From assembly GCF_040253615.1 (NCBI RefSeq), contig NZ_JBEJGY010000004.1, positions 5,270,001-5,334,000 of the forward strand: a stretch of 64,000 nucleotides of DNA. The letters are read 5' to 3'. Both the position numbers and the translations under genes were made by a program. This DNA is from Streptomyces sp. Edi4 (lineage in GTDB: Bacteria > Actinomycetota > Actinomycetes > Streptomycetales > Streptomycetaceae). The first letter of the stretch is position 1. Each line of letters starts with the position of its first letter. The notes under the pieces are model-generated. The model saw only the letters and a program-made list of their open reading frames with translations, searched no databases and was not told where the DNA came from. Shown here one piece after another: positions 1 through 8,520 of this stretch.

Positions 1-1211
1 TCGGCACGATGCTGGGCGCGATCCTCGAAGTCAGCGGCGGCGCTGAGGTGTTGAGCGGCCGGCTGCTCGGCCTGTTCGGGGAGAAGCGCGCCCCCCTCGC
101 GATGGGGCTCACCGGCCTGATCTTCGGCATCCCGGTCTTCTTCGACGTCGGCATCTTCGTCCTCGCGCCGATCGTGTACGCGGCCGCGAAAATCCCCCAA
201 GCGCCTCCGACAAGCTCCGGTGCCGTGGGGACCCCCACCGGCAGGTCGATCCTGCTGTACTGCATGCCGCTGCTCGCGGGTCTGTCCATGACCCACGCCT
301 TCCTGCCGCCGCACCCGGGCCCGGTCGCCGCGGCCGGCCTGTTCCACGTCTCGCTCGGCTGGGTCATCCTGATGGGCGCCGTCGTCGGCGTCCCCGCCGT
401 GCTCGCCGCCTGGGGGTACGCCGCCTGGATCGGCAGGCGCGTCTTCGTCGCGGTGCCCCAGGACATGGTCGAGGCCGCCGAGGAGGCGAAGGCCGCCGTC
501 GCCGCCGAACAGGCGGCGTCCGGGGTCACCCCGCGGGAGGACCCGGTGCCGCTCGGCGCGGTCCTCGCCATCATCGGCACCCCGCTCGCCCTGATCCTGG
601 CCGCCACCTTCTCCTCGGTCGCCCTCGACCCCTCCACGCTCCGCTCGGTCCTGGAGTTCTTCGGCCACCCGTTCGTGGCCCTGACCATCGCGCTGCTGCT
701 CGCCTACTACCTGCTCGGCATCCGGCGCGGCTGGTCGCGCAGGTCCCTGGAGAGGGTGTCGACCTCGTCGCTCAAGCCGATCGGCAACATCCTGCTGGTG
801 GTCGGCGCGGGCGGCGTCTTCGGCGCGGTCCTCAAGGCCTCCGGCATCGCGGACGCGCTCGCCACCACCTTCCACGACGTAGGCCTTCCGGTGATCCTGC
901 TCGCCTGGCTGATCTCGGTCGTCCTGCGCGTGGCCCAGGGCTCGGCGACGGTCGCGATCGTCACCACGGCCGGCATCGTGGTCCCCCTGGTGGAGGGCTC
1001 GGGATACTCCCAGGCCCATCTGGCCCTGATCATCATGGCGATCTCGGCGGGCTCGATCTTCGCCTCGCACGTCAACGACGGCGGCTTCTGGATGGTGGCC
1101 AAGTACTTCGGCATCTCCGAACGCGACACCCTGAAGTCCTGGACGGTCCTGGAATCGGTTCTGTCGGTCGCGGGTTTCGCGGTGGCGGCGTTGCTCAGCC
1201 TGTTGATCTAG
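1..1211 (+). CDS. GntP-family gluconate/H+ symporter, 5' truncated by window edge
   Basis: The protein is read from the window edge (codon boundary at base 3) to a TAG stop, giving about 402 residues of a family that is usually about 450 long, so the first helices are missing. It is almost wholly hydrophobic with repeated helices. The segment GLIFGIPVFFDVGIFVLAPI and the late ASHVNDGGFWMV motif are typical of GntP permeases, which take up gluconate or related sugar acids with protons across the cytoplasmic membrane. A charged, Ala/Glu-rich cytoplasmic loop lies near residues 155-180. No gluconate kinase or GntR regulator is visible downstream, so partner genes would be upstream of the window. 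The substrate is inferred from the family only. Confidence 0.85.
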   Translation, partial: GTMLGAILEVSGGAEVLSGRLLGLFGEKRAPLAMGLTGLIFGIPVFFDVGIFVLAPIVYAAAKIPQAPPTSSGAVGTPTGRSILLYCMPLLAGLSMTHAFLPPHPGPVAAAGLFHVSLGWVILMGAVVGVPAVLAAWGYAAWIGRRVFVAVPQDMVEAAEEAKAAVAAEQAASGVTPREDPVPLGAVLAIIGTPLALILAATFSSVALDPSTLRSVLEFFGHPFVALTIALLLAYYLLGIRRGWSRRSLERVSTSSLKPIGNILLVVGAGGVFGAVLKASGIADALATTFHDVGLPVILLAWLISVVLRVAQGSATVAIVTTAGIVVPLVEGSGYSQAHLALIIMAISAGSIFASHVNDGGFWMVAKYFGISERDTLKSWTVLESVLSVAGFAVAALLSLLI

Positions 1212-1438
1212 CCGGGTGGCCGCCCGTACGCGGATGGGCCCAGGGCTCGTTCGGCATGCGCGAGGCTGGGGGCGGGGTGGGGCGTGGTCCGCTCCGGGAG
1301 GAGGCCAGCCGTGGCTTGCCGCGTCTTGGGCGGCACGTCTCGTGTCACCTCCGCGTGGCTGTCGGCCCGTTCGTCGGGGCTCCGGTTCTGGTGGCGCCCC
1401 GTCCGGGCTCTCCCCCTCAGGTACAGGGAAGTCGACCC

Positions 1439-1642
1439 ATGAAGCTTCGTCGCACAGCTGCCGCCCCCGGCATGGCGGCCGCCCTGGTCATCGCCGCGAA
1501 CCCCGCCGTCGCTGAGGCCACCGCGGCTGAGGCGCTGAAGGCTCAGAAGACGGCCGACGACGCGGCTGCCACCGCCCTCAAGGGCGCGGCCGCCGCAGCA
1601 GGTCGCAAGGTGCCCGCCGCCCCGGCTCTCCCGGCATCCTGA
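1439..1642 (+). CDS. Small Ala-rich secreted peptide (67 aa), unrecognised
   Basis: The ATG at 1439 is preceded by a weak purine stretch (CAGGGAAG). The product has a basic start (MKLRRTAAA) and a hydrophobic Ala-rich stretch resembling a signal peptide with a possible AEA cleavage site near residue 26. A short Ala/Lys-rich mature part follows, with a helical AEALKAQKTADDAA stretch. I do not recognise a family. It stands alone between the permease and a long empty region. The coding bias is consistent with a real gene, but its small size leaves doubt. Confidence 0.4.
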   Translation: MKLRRTAAAPGMAAALVIAANPAVAEATAAEALKAQKTADDAAATALKGAAAAAGRKVPAAPALPAS

Positions 1643-2377
1643 CGATTCCGACAGCCGCTCCCAGGCGCCGAGGGCACGATTTGCCCGACGCCCCATGAGC
1701 GCACCCCGCCGCGCGAATCCCCATGCGCCGCGGGGCGGTTGCGTGAGCACCATCAGGGGTGACCAATTGGCGTCTCCCTTTCTCGGCTTCTCGGCGCATA
1801 AAATCTTGGCGCCCAGCGGTCGACGGGCTTCCCCCATTCGAACACCGGGGCCTGAAAATGTCGAAAATTGCCACATGGGGCAACCCTGGTCCAAACGACA
1901 ATAGGGTGCCCGGTCGACGTAATGGGCGTGCCCGGTCCGGCTCCGCGAACTCCGGCGCTGCACCGGCGCACTCGCGGACCGGGGGCGCCGAGGGGCAGGA
2001 AAATTCCACGCGATCCCGCAAACTGGTGAATTGGCCAGGTCAGGGCGGGTGGCTCGACCGCTCGATAAAATCCGTCCCATCGTCGATTCTTCGCGTTGAA
2101 GGATGGGGCCGCACCCCGACGTCCGACTGCCGGGTGAATTTCCGTACGGCGGGTGGAGGACTGCCTTCCGGGGATAAATGGCGGGACAAATTAAGCCCCC
2201 CGTTTTGATACGCATACGGCGTACTGCGCGTTCTATGGAAGTAGCCGGGGATTCGCCGAACCTCCGACGGCGTGCGGCAGGGAAAAGCCGGGGCAGGAGT
2301 AGGCCCTTCTCTGTTCCGCGTCGCTCGCTTCAGCGTCCCCATCCCCGCCCCGTTTCACCCGAGCCAGAGGAAACGTC
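1643..2377. other. Intergenic stretch without a convincing gene
   Basis: About 735 bases between the small peptide and the glycine-rich protein. Several short reading frames occur on both strands but none has a believable start, composition or family. Locally AT-richer patches (around 1795-1805, 1850-1875 and 2170-2200) are unusual for this GC-rich DNA. They may carry the promoter of the downstream secreted protein. Confidence 0.5.
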
Positions 2378-3301
2378 ATGAACAGGAACCAGACCCTCGC
2401 CCTCCTCGCCCTCCCCGCTCTTTTCAGCAGCGCACTTCTCCTCGGCTCATCGGCCGGCGCCTCCCCCCTCGCCTGTACCGCCGGCACCGCCGGCGTAGCA
2501 GGTGCCAACGGCACCTCCGCCCACCCCAGCGGTTTCCCCGGCACCGCGGGTGGCCCCGCGACCGGAACCGGCGACTGCGCCGGCGGCGCGGGGGGTCCCG
2601 GCGGCAACGGGATCCTCGGCGGGGCCGGCGGTGTGGGCGGCAACGGCGGCATCGGTCTCGGCAGCGGTTCCGGTGGCGCCGGCGGCGTCGGCGGCGCCGC
2701 AGGCCCCAACGGCGGCGGGGGCGGCAACGGCGGCACCGGCGCGTCCGGTGGTCTCACCGGCGCCGGGGGCGCGGGCGGTGCGGGTGGCCCCGGCACCCAC
2801 GCCGGTACGGGTGGCATCGGCGGGACCGGCGGCAACTCCGGCGCCTCCGCGGGCGCGGGCGGTCGCGGCGGCATCGGCGGCGCCGGAGGATCCAACGGTG
2901 GTGCGGGCGGCGACGCGGGCAAGGGCGGCACGGGCCACGGCGGTGGCGCGGGCGGCAACGGCGGGGCCGGCGGTGTCAACGCCTCAGGCAACGGCGGCGC
3001 CGGCGGCAAGGCGGGCAGCGGCGGCGACGGCAGCTCCGGCGGGGCCTACCCGGGCGGCGCCGCGGGTATCGGCGGCGCCGGTGGCCTGTCCTTGGGAGGC
3101 ATCGCCAACTCGGGCGGCCACGGCGGCAACGGCGGCAACGGCGGCGCCAAGTCGGGCGCCGGCGCCGACGGCGCCTGCGGTATCGGCGGCGCCGGCGGCA
3201 ACGCCACCGGTGGCTTGCTCTTCCACGGCGGTGCCGGAGGGGCCGGCGGGACCTTCGGCGCCGGCAGCCCCTGTGCGAGTGGCGCCCACGGGACGCCGTG
3301 A
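2378..3301 (+). CDS. PGRS-like glycine-rich secreted protein
   Basis: 307 residues. The ATG follows a good AGAGGA ribosome site. Residues 1-29 form a signal peptide (MNRNQTLALLALPALFSSAL, then LLGSSAGA). From about residue 55 to the end the chain is built of GGxGG/GGAGG units in which Gly exceeds half of all residues, with Asn, Ala, Thr and Ser between. This resembles mycobacterial PGRS domains, but there is no PE domain. Cys33 and Cys67 near the start and two further Cys near the end could form disulfides that close the repeat region. It is presumably exported by Sec and may be wall-associated or free. Function is unknown. The same DNA gives long Arg/Pro-rich open frames on other frames, which are shadows of the repeat. 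Confidence 0.8.
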   Translation: MNRNQTLALLALPALFSSALLLGSSAGASPLACTAGTAGVAGANGTSAHPSGFPGTAGGPATGTGDCAGGAGGPGGNGILGGAGGVGGNGGIGLGSGSGGAGGVGGAAGPNGGGGGNGGTGASGGLTGAGGAGGAGGPGTHAGTGGIGGTGGNSGASAGAGGRGGIGGAGGSNGGAGGDAGKGGTGHGGGAGGNGGAGGVNASGNGGAGGKAGSGGDGSSGGAYPGGAAGIGGAGGLSLGGIANSGGHGGNGGNGGAKSGAGADGACGIGGAGGNATGGLLFHGGAGGAGGTFGAGSPCASGAHGTP

Positions 3302-3370
3302 CCCGCTGCGGCGGGCGCCCCACGCCATCCCATGGCCAGGGCGCCCGGCGCCGTCCCGGAGTACGAGGGC

Positions 3371-3505
3371 CACACACACTGACCCCCGTCTGTGAGGGCC
3401 ACATCCTGACCCCCCGTCTGTGAGGGTCACATCCTGAACACCCCGTCTGTGAGGGTCACATCCTGAACACCCCGTCTGTGACGGTCACATCCTGAACACC
3501 CCGTC
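3371..3505. repeat. 29-bp tandem repeat array, about 4.7 copies
   Basis: Units lie at 3371-3399, 3400-3427 (28 bp), 3428-3456 and 3457-3485, with a partial fifth unit to about 3505. The consensus unit reads CACATCCTGAACACCCCGTC followed by TGTGAGGGT. Each junction creates GTGAGGGTCAC, or in one case GTGACGGTCAC, which is a small perfect inverted repeat. There are no spacers between units. The array lies between the glycine-rich protein and the secreted protease. Confidence 0.9.
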
Positions 3506-3715
3506 ACCGGGGGACGGCCCGCGGCCCCCGGTGACGTCGGCGTGCCCGGAGCCCGGCAGCCTGCGGCCTCGCCATTCGAAACCCGGTCCGCCTCGCGGAG
3601 CGGTCCCGCCCAAATCATCACGTCCACTTGCCCGTTGAGAGCGAACACCCAACAATGCACATGACAAAACAGCACTCCTTCATCATCCGCGCACCCCCAC
3701 AAAGGGAACCCCCAC

Positions 3716-4576
3716 ATGAAGAAGTCCTTCGTCGGCGCACTCGGCGCCGTCAGTGCCCTGCTGCTCGCGGCCGCGGGCGCGGCGCCCGCCGTCGCCGCGC
3801 AAACCTCCGGCGGGAAGGCCGCCCCAGCCAGGCCCGCCACCAAGGCGGTCACCTTCGCCGGGACGGTGGCGCTGAGCAACTGCTCCGGCTCCGTGGTCCG
3901 TACGCCCAGCTCGCAGCCGAGCGACCCCGCGCTCGTGCTCTCCAACGGCCACTGCCTGGAAACCGGGTTCCCCGGCGCCGGAGAGGTCATCACCGACCAG
4001 CCGTCGTCCCGCTCGTTCTCACTCCTGAACGCCTCGGGCTCCAAGGTCGCCACGCTGCGCGCCACCAAGGTCTCGTACGCCACGATGACCGACACGGACA
4101 TCTCGATCTACCAGCTCAATACGTCCTACGCCAAGATCCAGAGCAGCTACGGGATCAGCGCGCTCACCCTCAATGACACCCACCCGGTCCAGGGCACGGC
4201 CATCAAGGTCGTCTCCGGGTACTGGAAGCGCACCTACAGCTGCAATGTGGACGGGTTCGTCTACCGCCTCAAGGAGGGCGACTGGACCTGGAAGGACTCG
4301 GTCCGCTACACCTCGTCCTGCAACACCATCGGCGGCACCTCGGGCTCCCCGGTGATCGACACGGCGACCGGCAAGGTCGTCGCCGTCAACAACACCGGCA
4401 ACGAGGACGGCGAGCGCTGCACGGAGAACAACCCGTGCGAGGTCGACGAGAACGGCAACGTCACCGTCCGCCAGGGCATCAACTACGCCGAGGAGACGTA
4501 CCTCATCGTCCCCTGCATAGGCGCGGGCAGCGTGATCGACCTGAGCCGCGCGGGCTGCGCCCTGCCCAAGCCCTGA
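3716..4576 (+). CDS. Secreted trypsin-like serine protease (S1)
   Basis: 286 residues, with AAAGGGAAC as ribosome site. A Sec signal peptide covers residues 1-28 (MKKSFVGALG...AVAA). The catalytic triad can be read as His79 in SNGHC, Asp126 or Asp128 in TDTDISIYQL, and Ser211 in GGTSGSP. Cysteines at 56/80, 176/202 and near the C-terminus could pair in disulfides. The length and motifs fit small secreted Streptomyces trypsin-like peptidases. It should act outside the cell on proteins. The 29-bp repeat array lies directly upstream, and a GC-rich hairpin separates it from the convergent chitinase. Confidence 0.85.
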   Translation: MKKSFVGALGAVSALLLAAAGAAPAVAAQTSGGKAAPARPATKAVTFAGTVALSNCSGSVVRTPSSQPSDPALVLSNGHCLETGFPGAGEVITDQPSSRSFSLLNASGSKVATLRATKVSYATMTDTDISIYQLNTSYAKIQSSYGISALTLNDTHPVQGTAIKVVSGYWKRTYSCNVDGFVYRLKEGDWTWKDSVRYTSSCNTIGGTSGSPVIDTATGKVVAVNNTGNEDGERCTENNPCEVDENGNVTVRQGINYAEETYLIVPCIGAGSVIDLSRAGCALPKP

Positions 4577-4613
4577 CCCCCGGGGCACGGCCCCACTGAG
4601 CACGGCACGTGAA

Positions 4614-4645
4614 GCGGCGCCCCCCCAGGCACAGGGGGGCGCCGC
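4614..4645. terminator. GC hairpin between convergent protease and chitinase genes
   Basis: The arm at 4614-4626 (GCGGCGCC then C-rich) pairs with the G-rich arm ending in GGCGCCGC at 4634-4645. There is no T run on either side. Its position between two convergent genes suggests a bidirectional terminator. Confidence 0.65.
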
Positions 4646-4672
4646 CGACGTGTGCGGTGGTGGTTGTGGTGG

Positions 4673-6370
4673 TTACGGCAGGGCGTGGACGTGCGGCCCG
4701 ACCGCGTTGGACCAGGCGTTGCCCGAGGTGGCGTCCCAGTTGGTGGACCAGGTCATCGCGCCGCGCAGGGACGGGTAGGTCTTGGCCGGGTGGAAGGTGC
4801 CGCAGCTGGTGCCCTTGGTCAGGCAGTCGAGGGCCGCGTTCACCACGGACGGCGACACATAGCCGCTGCCCGCGCCGGACGTGGAGGCCGGAACGCCGAG
4901 ACCGACCTGGGAGGGGTCGAGCCCGCCCTGGAGCTGGATGCAGGCGAGCGCGGTCAGGAAGTCGACCGTGCCCTGGGAGTAGACGTTGCCGTCGCATCCG
5001 TTCATCGAACCGCTGTTGTAGTACTGCATGTTGACGACGGTCAGGATGTCCTTGATGTTGAGCGCCGTCTTGAAGTACTCGTTCGAGGGGGACTGCATGT
5101 CGATGGTCTGCGGGGCCATCGTGATGACGGTCTTCGCGCCGCCCTTCGCCGCGATCGCCTTCAACGCCTGTGTCATGTAGGTGGAGTTGAGCCCGTTCTC
5201 CAGATCGATGTCGACACCGTCGAAGCCGTACGTCTGCATCAGCGCGTAGACGGAATTGGCGAAGTTGTTCGCCGAGGTGGAGTCGCCCACGGAGATCGTG
5301 CCGTTCTGGCCGCCGATGGAGATGACGACGGACTTGCCGGCGGCGTGCTTGGCGGCGATGTCGGCCTTGAACTGGTCGACGCTGTAGCCGCCGAGTCCGG
5401 CCGAGTCGAGCGTGAAGCTGACCGCGCCCGGTGTGCTGGTGGCGTCCGCGAAGGCGACGGCGATGATGTCGTAGTTCGCCGGCACGTCGCTGAGCTTCTG
5501 CACGGTGGCGCCGTTGTTGAAGTTCTGCCAGTAGCCGGTCACCGCGTGCTTGGGTACGGCGCCGCCGCCGGGCGGAGTGCCGCCCGACGCCGAGGTCGTG
5601 GCGGTGACGGCGGCCGACTTGGGGGACTCGCCCGCGGCGTTGGTCGCACTCACCTGGAACTGGTAGGAGGTGGAGGCGCTCAGATTGGTCACGGTCGCCG
5701 AACTGCCCGTCACGGACTGCACCTTGGCGCCGCCCTGGTAGACGTTGTATCCGCTCGCGCCGGACACCGCGCCCCACGACAGGTTCACCGACGAGGAGGT
5801 GACCGAGCCGACCGCGAGGCCGCCGGGCGCGGCCGGGACCGTGGGCGCCGGGTCGCCGCCACCGCCGCCGTCGGGCCCGTACACGGATATGTCGTCGGCG
5901 TAGTAGGCGGGCTGCCCGTACCAGCCGTGGGTGTAGATCTGCACCGAGGTGGTGGCGGCGCCGGTCTTGAACGTGGTGGTCAGCTGCCCGTACCCGGAGC
6001 CGGTGCCGGGCGTCCAGGTGGAGACGTCGGATGTGCCGGTGCCGGTGGCGCCGAGGTAGACGTAACTGCCCTGGACCCAGGCGCTCAGCGTGTACGTCGA
6101 GTTGGGCTGGACGGCGACGGTCTGCGCGCACTGGGCGGTGTCCGAGCCCGAGGGCGTGGCCTTGAGGGCGGCGGTCCCGGCGTGCACGGGCGAGGAGACG
6201 GTGGCGCCGCTGCCGGCCGAACAGCTCCAGCCACCGAGACCCGCCTCGAATCCGGCGTTCCTCACATTGTTGACGTCGGCCGCCTGAGCGGTGCCGGAGA
6301 GCCCGGCCATGGACAGAGCCCCGGCCGCGACCACGGCCAGAGCGAGCCTTGCATGTCTCGCGCGGTTCAC
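4673..6370 (-). CDS. Secreted GH18 chitinase with carbohydrate-binding and FnIII modules
   Basis: 565 residues from a GTG start with a strong GGAGG just upstream. Domains in order: signal peptide 1-30; carbohydrate-binding-like beta-sandwich about 31-165 (NAGFEAGLGGW start); Gly-rich linker; fibronectin type III about 180-262; GH18 barrel about 274-565. The catalytic signature DGVDIDLE is at 384-391, with Glu391 the expected proton donor, and SIGG at 351-354 is the second family motif. It hydrolyses chitin outside the cell. The promoter carries a dre-like site, so regulation by the GlcNAc-responsive regulator DasR is expected. The modular order matches bacterial ChiC/ChiD-like secreted chitinases. 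Confidence 0.95.
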   Translation of the reverse strand: MNRARHARLALAVVAAGALSMAGLSGTAQAADVNNVRNAGFEAGLGGWSCSAGSGATVSSPVHAGTAALKATPSGSDTAQCAQTVAVQPNSTYTLSAWVQGSYVYLGATGTGTSDVSTWTPGTGSGYGQLTTTFKTGAATTSVQIYTHGWYGQPAYYADDISVYGPDGGGGGDPAPTVPAAPGGLAVGSVTSSSVNLSWGAVSGASGYNVYQGGAKVQSVTGSSATVTNLSASTSYQFQVSATNAAGESPKSAAVTATTSASGGTPPGGGAVPKHAVTGYWQNFNNGATVQKLSDVPANYDIIAVAFADATSTPGAVSFTLDSAGLGGYSVDQFKADIAAKHAAGKSVVISIGGQNGTISVGDSTSANNFANSVYALMQTYGFDGVDIDLENGLNSTYMTQALKAIAAKGGAKTVITMAPQTIDMQSPSNEYFKTALNIKDILTVVNMQYYNSGSMNGCDGNVYSQGTVDFLTALACIQLQGGLDPSQVGLGVPASTSGAGSGYVSPSVVNAALDCLTKGTSCGTFHPAKTYPSLRGAMTWSTNWDATSGNAWSNAVGPHVHALP

Positions 6371-6450
6371 TTACTGCCTCCGGGAGGGGAGTGGGGAGGA
6401 CGGGAAAGCGGGACGCGTCCGAGAAGTGGGGGCGGGCGTCCTGGTCGCAC

Positions 6451-6479
6451 AAGATGGTCCAGACCAATTGGGTTGTCAA
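6451..6479 (-). promoter_or_regulatory. Chitinase promoter with DasR-type (dre) operator
   Basis: On the minus strand TTGACA (6474-6479) and CATCTT (6451-6456) are separated by exactly 17 bases. The palindromic core TGGTCTGGACCA (6455-6466) fits the dre consensus TGGTCTAGACCA with one difference, and overlaps the spacer and the -10 box. Binding there would block RNA polymerase. It lies about 80 bases upstream of the chitinase GTG. Confidence 0.8.
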
Positions 6480-6803
6480 GGGGGTGGGGAGGGCCGGGGG
6501 GCGGGAAAGCGGAAGCCCGCCGCCGGTGGCCCAGCCGTGGCGGCGGAGGAGCCAAAGGGTGACTTCCGGCCGGGACTTGGCCGACTTCGCGCGTATCTCC
6601 CGCCCCACCGGCCCCAAAGTCGGCCGCCGGAGCACACAGGAAAGGGGAAGACGGTTCTCCCGCCGGTAGGTCGTGGATAAAGTGCTGATGCAGGTGGGAA
6701 TCGCAGTGATCAGTTGCGGTCGTGAGGGCTCGCCCGGGCTCGCGCGGCCAGGAGACGGGGGCCACCCGGTGGCGACCGCGATCAGTGAACGGGGGCCCGC
6801 GAC
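6480..6803. other. Intergenic stretch between chitinase promoter and Tad locus
   Basis: About 320 bases separating two divergent units. No gene or clear operator was seen. It presumably contains the promoter of the first gene of the Tad locus. Confidence 0.4.
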
Positions 6804-7730
6804 GTGCCGACCGCGATAGCCGTCACCAGCCCCGATCTGGTGCTGGCGCCGACCGACCCGGGGACGCCGCTCGCGGCGCTGCTCCAGTCACCCGGCGCCC
6901 AGCCCCTCGACGCGGCGCTCGCCGACACGCACCGACTCGTGGAGCAGCACGGATACGTCATCGCCCTGTATCCGGCCTCCCTCTGCGCTGCCCATGAACA
7001 CCGGCTGCACACCGTGCGGTCGCTGCTGGAGACCGACCGGATCGCCCTGATCAAATCCGGCCTGCCGCCTCTGGGGCTCGCCGTCCTGGTGCGGCAGTTG
7101 AGGCAGCTGTCGGTCTGCGACTTCAGCCCCGGCGTGATCGCGTCGGCGGCCCGGTTGCTCTCCCACTACATCTACGCGGGCGCCGTCCTGAACTCGGTGA
7201 CCCATGTCGACCGGATCCCGGTCGGCCTCACCGCGCATGCCAGATCCTGGGTGCCCGGCAGTCAGTTCGCCGTGCTGGCCAACCCCCGGCCCCAGCTGGT
7301 CAAGGTCGGCCCTGCGGCCGCCCTCACCGGACCCGACTTCGCCTCTCAGCTGCTGGTGGCCAGGGGCGCCGTCGGCGCCGACTGGGTCACCACCACGCTC
7401 GCCCCGGCCTGGCGCGTGGGCGCCGTACAGGAAACGGCGCCGCCCGCGGATTCGGCCACATGGTGGGGCACCGGCAAACTGACCGAGTTCGTGGCCCACC
7501 TGCCGGACCTCTCGGTGCTCTACCAACTCGTCTCCTCCGTACGGCGCGAACAGTGCCGCTGGTGCGCCATGGAGCTGATCGGCGACCGCTGCGGATTCTG
7601 CTCCTCACCCCAGCCGGCCGAGGACCGGCACACCGCCCCCGACGGCGCCGAGCTCGCCCCCACCCCCGCCCACCGGGCCCGCCCTCTCACCCGGGCCGAA
7701 CGCCGCCGCGCCATCTCGCCGGGCCCCTGA
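6804..7730 (+). CDS. Unknown 308-aa protein with C-terminal zinc-ribbon motif, first in Tad locus
   Basis: The GTG start is preceded by a purine-rich stretch. I do not recognise a named family. The body (about 20-240) looks like a soluble alpha/beta protein with some hydrophobic helices and no signal peptide. Cys251/Cys254 and Cys263/Cys266 (CRWC, eight residues, CGFC) form a zinc-ribbon-like knuckle, followed by a Pro/Arg-rich tail. It ends 75 bases before cpaB on the same strand, so it is probably the leading gene of the pilus operon. A role in assembly or its control is inferred from position only. Confidence 0.75.
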   Translation: MPTAIAVTSPDLVLAPTDPGTPLAALLQSPGAQPLDAALADTHRLVEQHGYVIALYPASLCAAHEHRLHTVRSLLETDRIALIKSGLPPLGLAVLVRQLRQLSVCDFSPGVIASAARLLSHYIYAGAVLNSVTHVDRIPVGLTAHARSWVPGSQFAVLANPRPQLVKVGPAAALTGPDFASQLLVARGAVGADWVTTTLAPAWRVGAVQETAPPADSATWWGTGKLTEFVAHLPDLSVLYQLVSSVRREQCRWCAMELIGDRCGFCSSPQPAEDRHTAPDGAELAPTPAHRARPLTRAERRRAISPGP

Positions 7731-7805
7731 CCCCCACCCACCCAGCGCCAGCAGCCCGCCACTTGCCCGCTCTGCCCCACGTCAGCGAACGAGGTCGTAC
7801 GGTCA

Positions 7806-8513
7806 ATGAACTCCCGCCAGCGCCGCGGCATCATCCTTCTTCTCCTCTCGGTCCTGTGCGCCCTCGGCGCCTTCGCCGGGGTGCTCGCGGTGATCAGCGA
7901 CGTGGACTCCAAGGTGGGACCCGAGGTGACGGCGTACAGACTCAAGGACGACATAGACGCCTACGCGCCCCTGAGGGCCGCCCAGTTCGAGAAGACGAGC
8001 ATGCCCAAGCGCTGGCTCTCCCGGGGCGCGGTGACCGACCTCTCCGACGTCGTGGGCAAGATGGCCGCCACCCACCTCACCAAGGGATCGCTGCTCCAGG
8101 ACGGCATGTTCACCGACCGGCCCCAACTCAAGCCCGGTGAACAGGAGATCGCCATCATGATCGACGCGTCGACCGGTGTCGCCGGAAAGATCAACGGAAA
8201 CGACAGCGTCAACATCTTCGCCACGTTCGCCGCCACGAAACAGGGCGACACCGCCGAGTCCAAACTCATCGTGGCGAACGCCCGGGTCATCCAAGTGGGC
8301 GCGGTCCAGTCGCTCAGCCCCAACTCCTCCGACAAGAACCAGGCGACCCAAGCCGTTCCCATCACCTTCGCCCTCAGCACCCTGGACGCCCAGCGGGTCG
8401 CCTACGCCGAGTCGTTCGCCACCCATGTCCGCCTCGCGCTCGTCGGCCGCGGCAACGGCGACAGCGCGATCCCGCCCGGTGACCGTACGTACCGGCTCGA
8501 AAAGGACCAGTGA
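7806..8513 (+). CDS. cpaB: Flp pilus assembly protein CpaB/RcpC-like (SAF domain)
   Basis: 235 residues. One N-terminal transmembrane anchor (IILLLLSVLCALGAFAGVLA) is followed by a SAF-like segment with RGAVTDLSDVVGKMAATHLT and the later VANARVIQVGAVQ strand typical of CpaB/RcpC. In Tad systems this protein sits at the envelope and helps pilus assembly. In Gram-positives, without an outer-membrane secretin, its partner is unclear. The gene is followed seven bases later by the TadZ-like ATPase. Confidence 0.85.
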   Translation: MNSRQRRGIILLLLSVLCALGAFAGVLAVISDVDSKVGPEVTAYRLKDDIDAYAPLRAAQFEKTSMPKRWLSRGAVTDLSDVVGKMAATHLTKGSLLQDGMFTDRPQLKPGEQEIAIMIDASTGVAGKINGNDSVNIFATFAATKQGDTAESKLIVANARVIQVGAVQSLSPNSSDKNQATQAVPITFALSTLDAQRVAYAESFATHVRLALVGRGNGDSAIPPGDRTYRLEKDQ

Positions 8514-8520
8514 GGCGCGG

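Noticed and set aside
1815..1860. tRNA-like TTCGAA segment
   Set aside because: The bases around it cannot form a T stem, and no acceptor or anticodon arm is present.
2233..3423. Long Pro-rich and Arg-rich open frames on both strands over the glycine-rich gene
   Set aside because: They are shadows of the GGxGG-coding repeat; only one frame has a signal peptide and ribosome site.
3371..3505. Repeat array resembling a CRISPR
   Set aside because: Units of 28-29 bp follow each other with no spacers and no cas gene is near, so it is a plain tandem repeat.
4503..6635. Very long open frames overlapping the chitinase gene on both strands
   Set aside because: Composition is Arg/His/Gly-rich nonsense, and the chitinase frame has clear domains.
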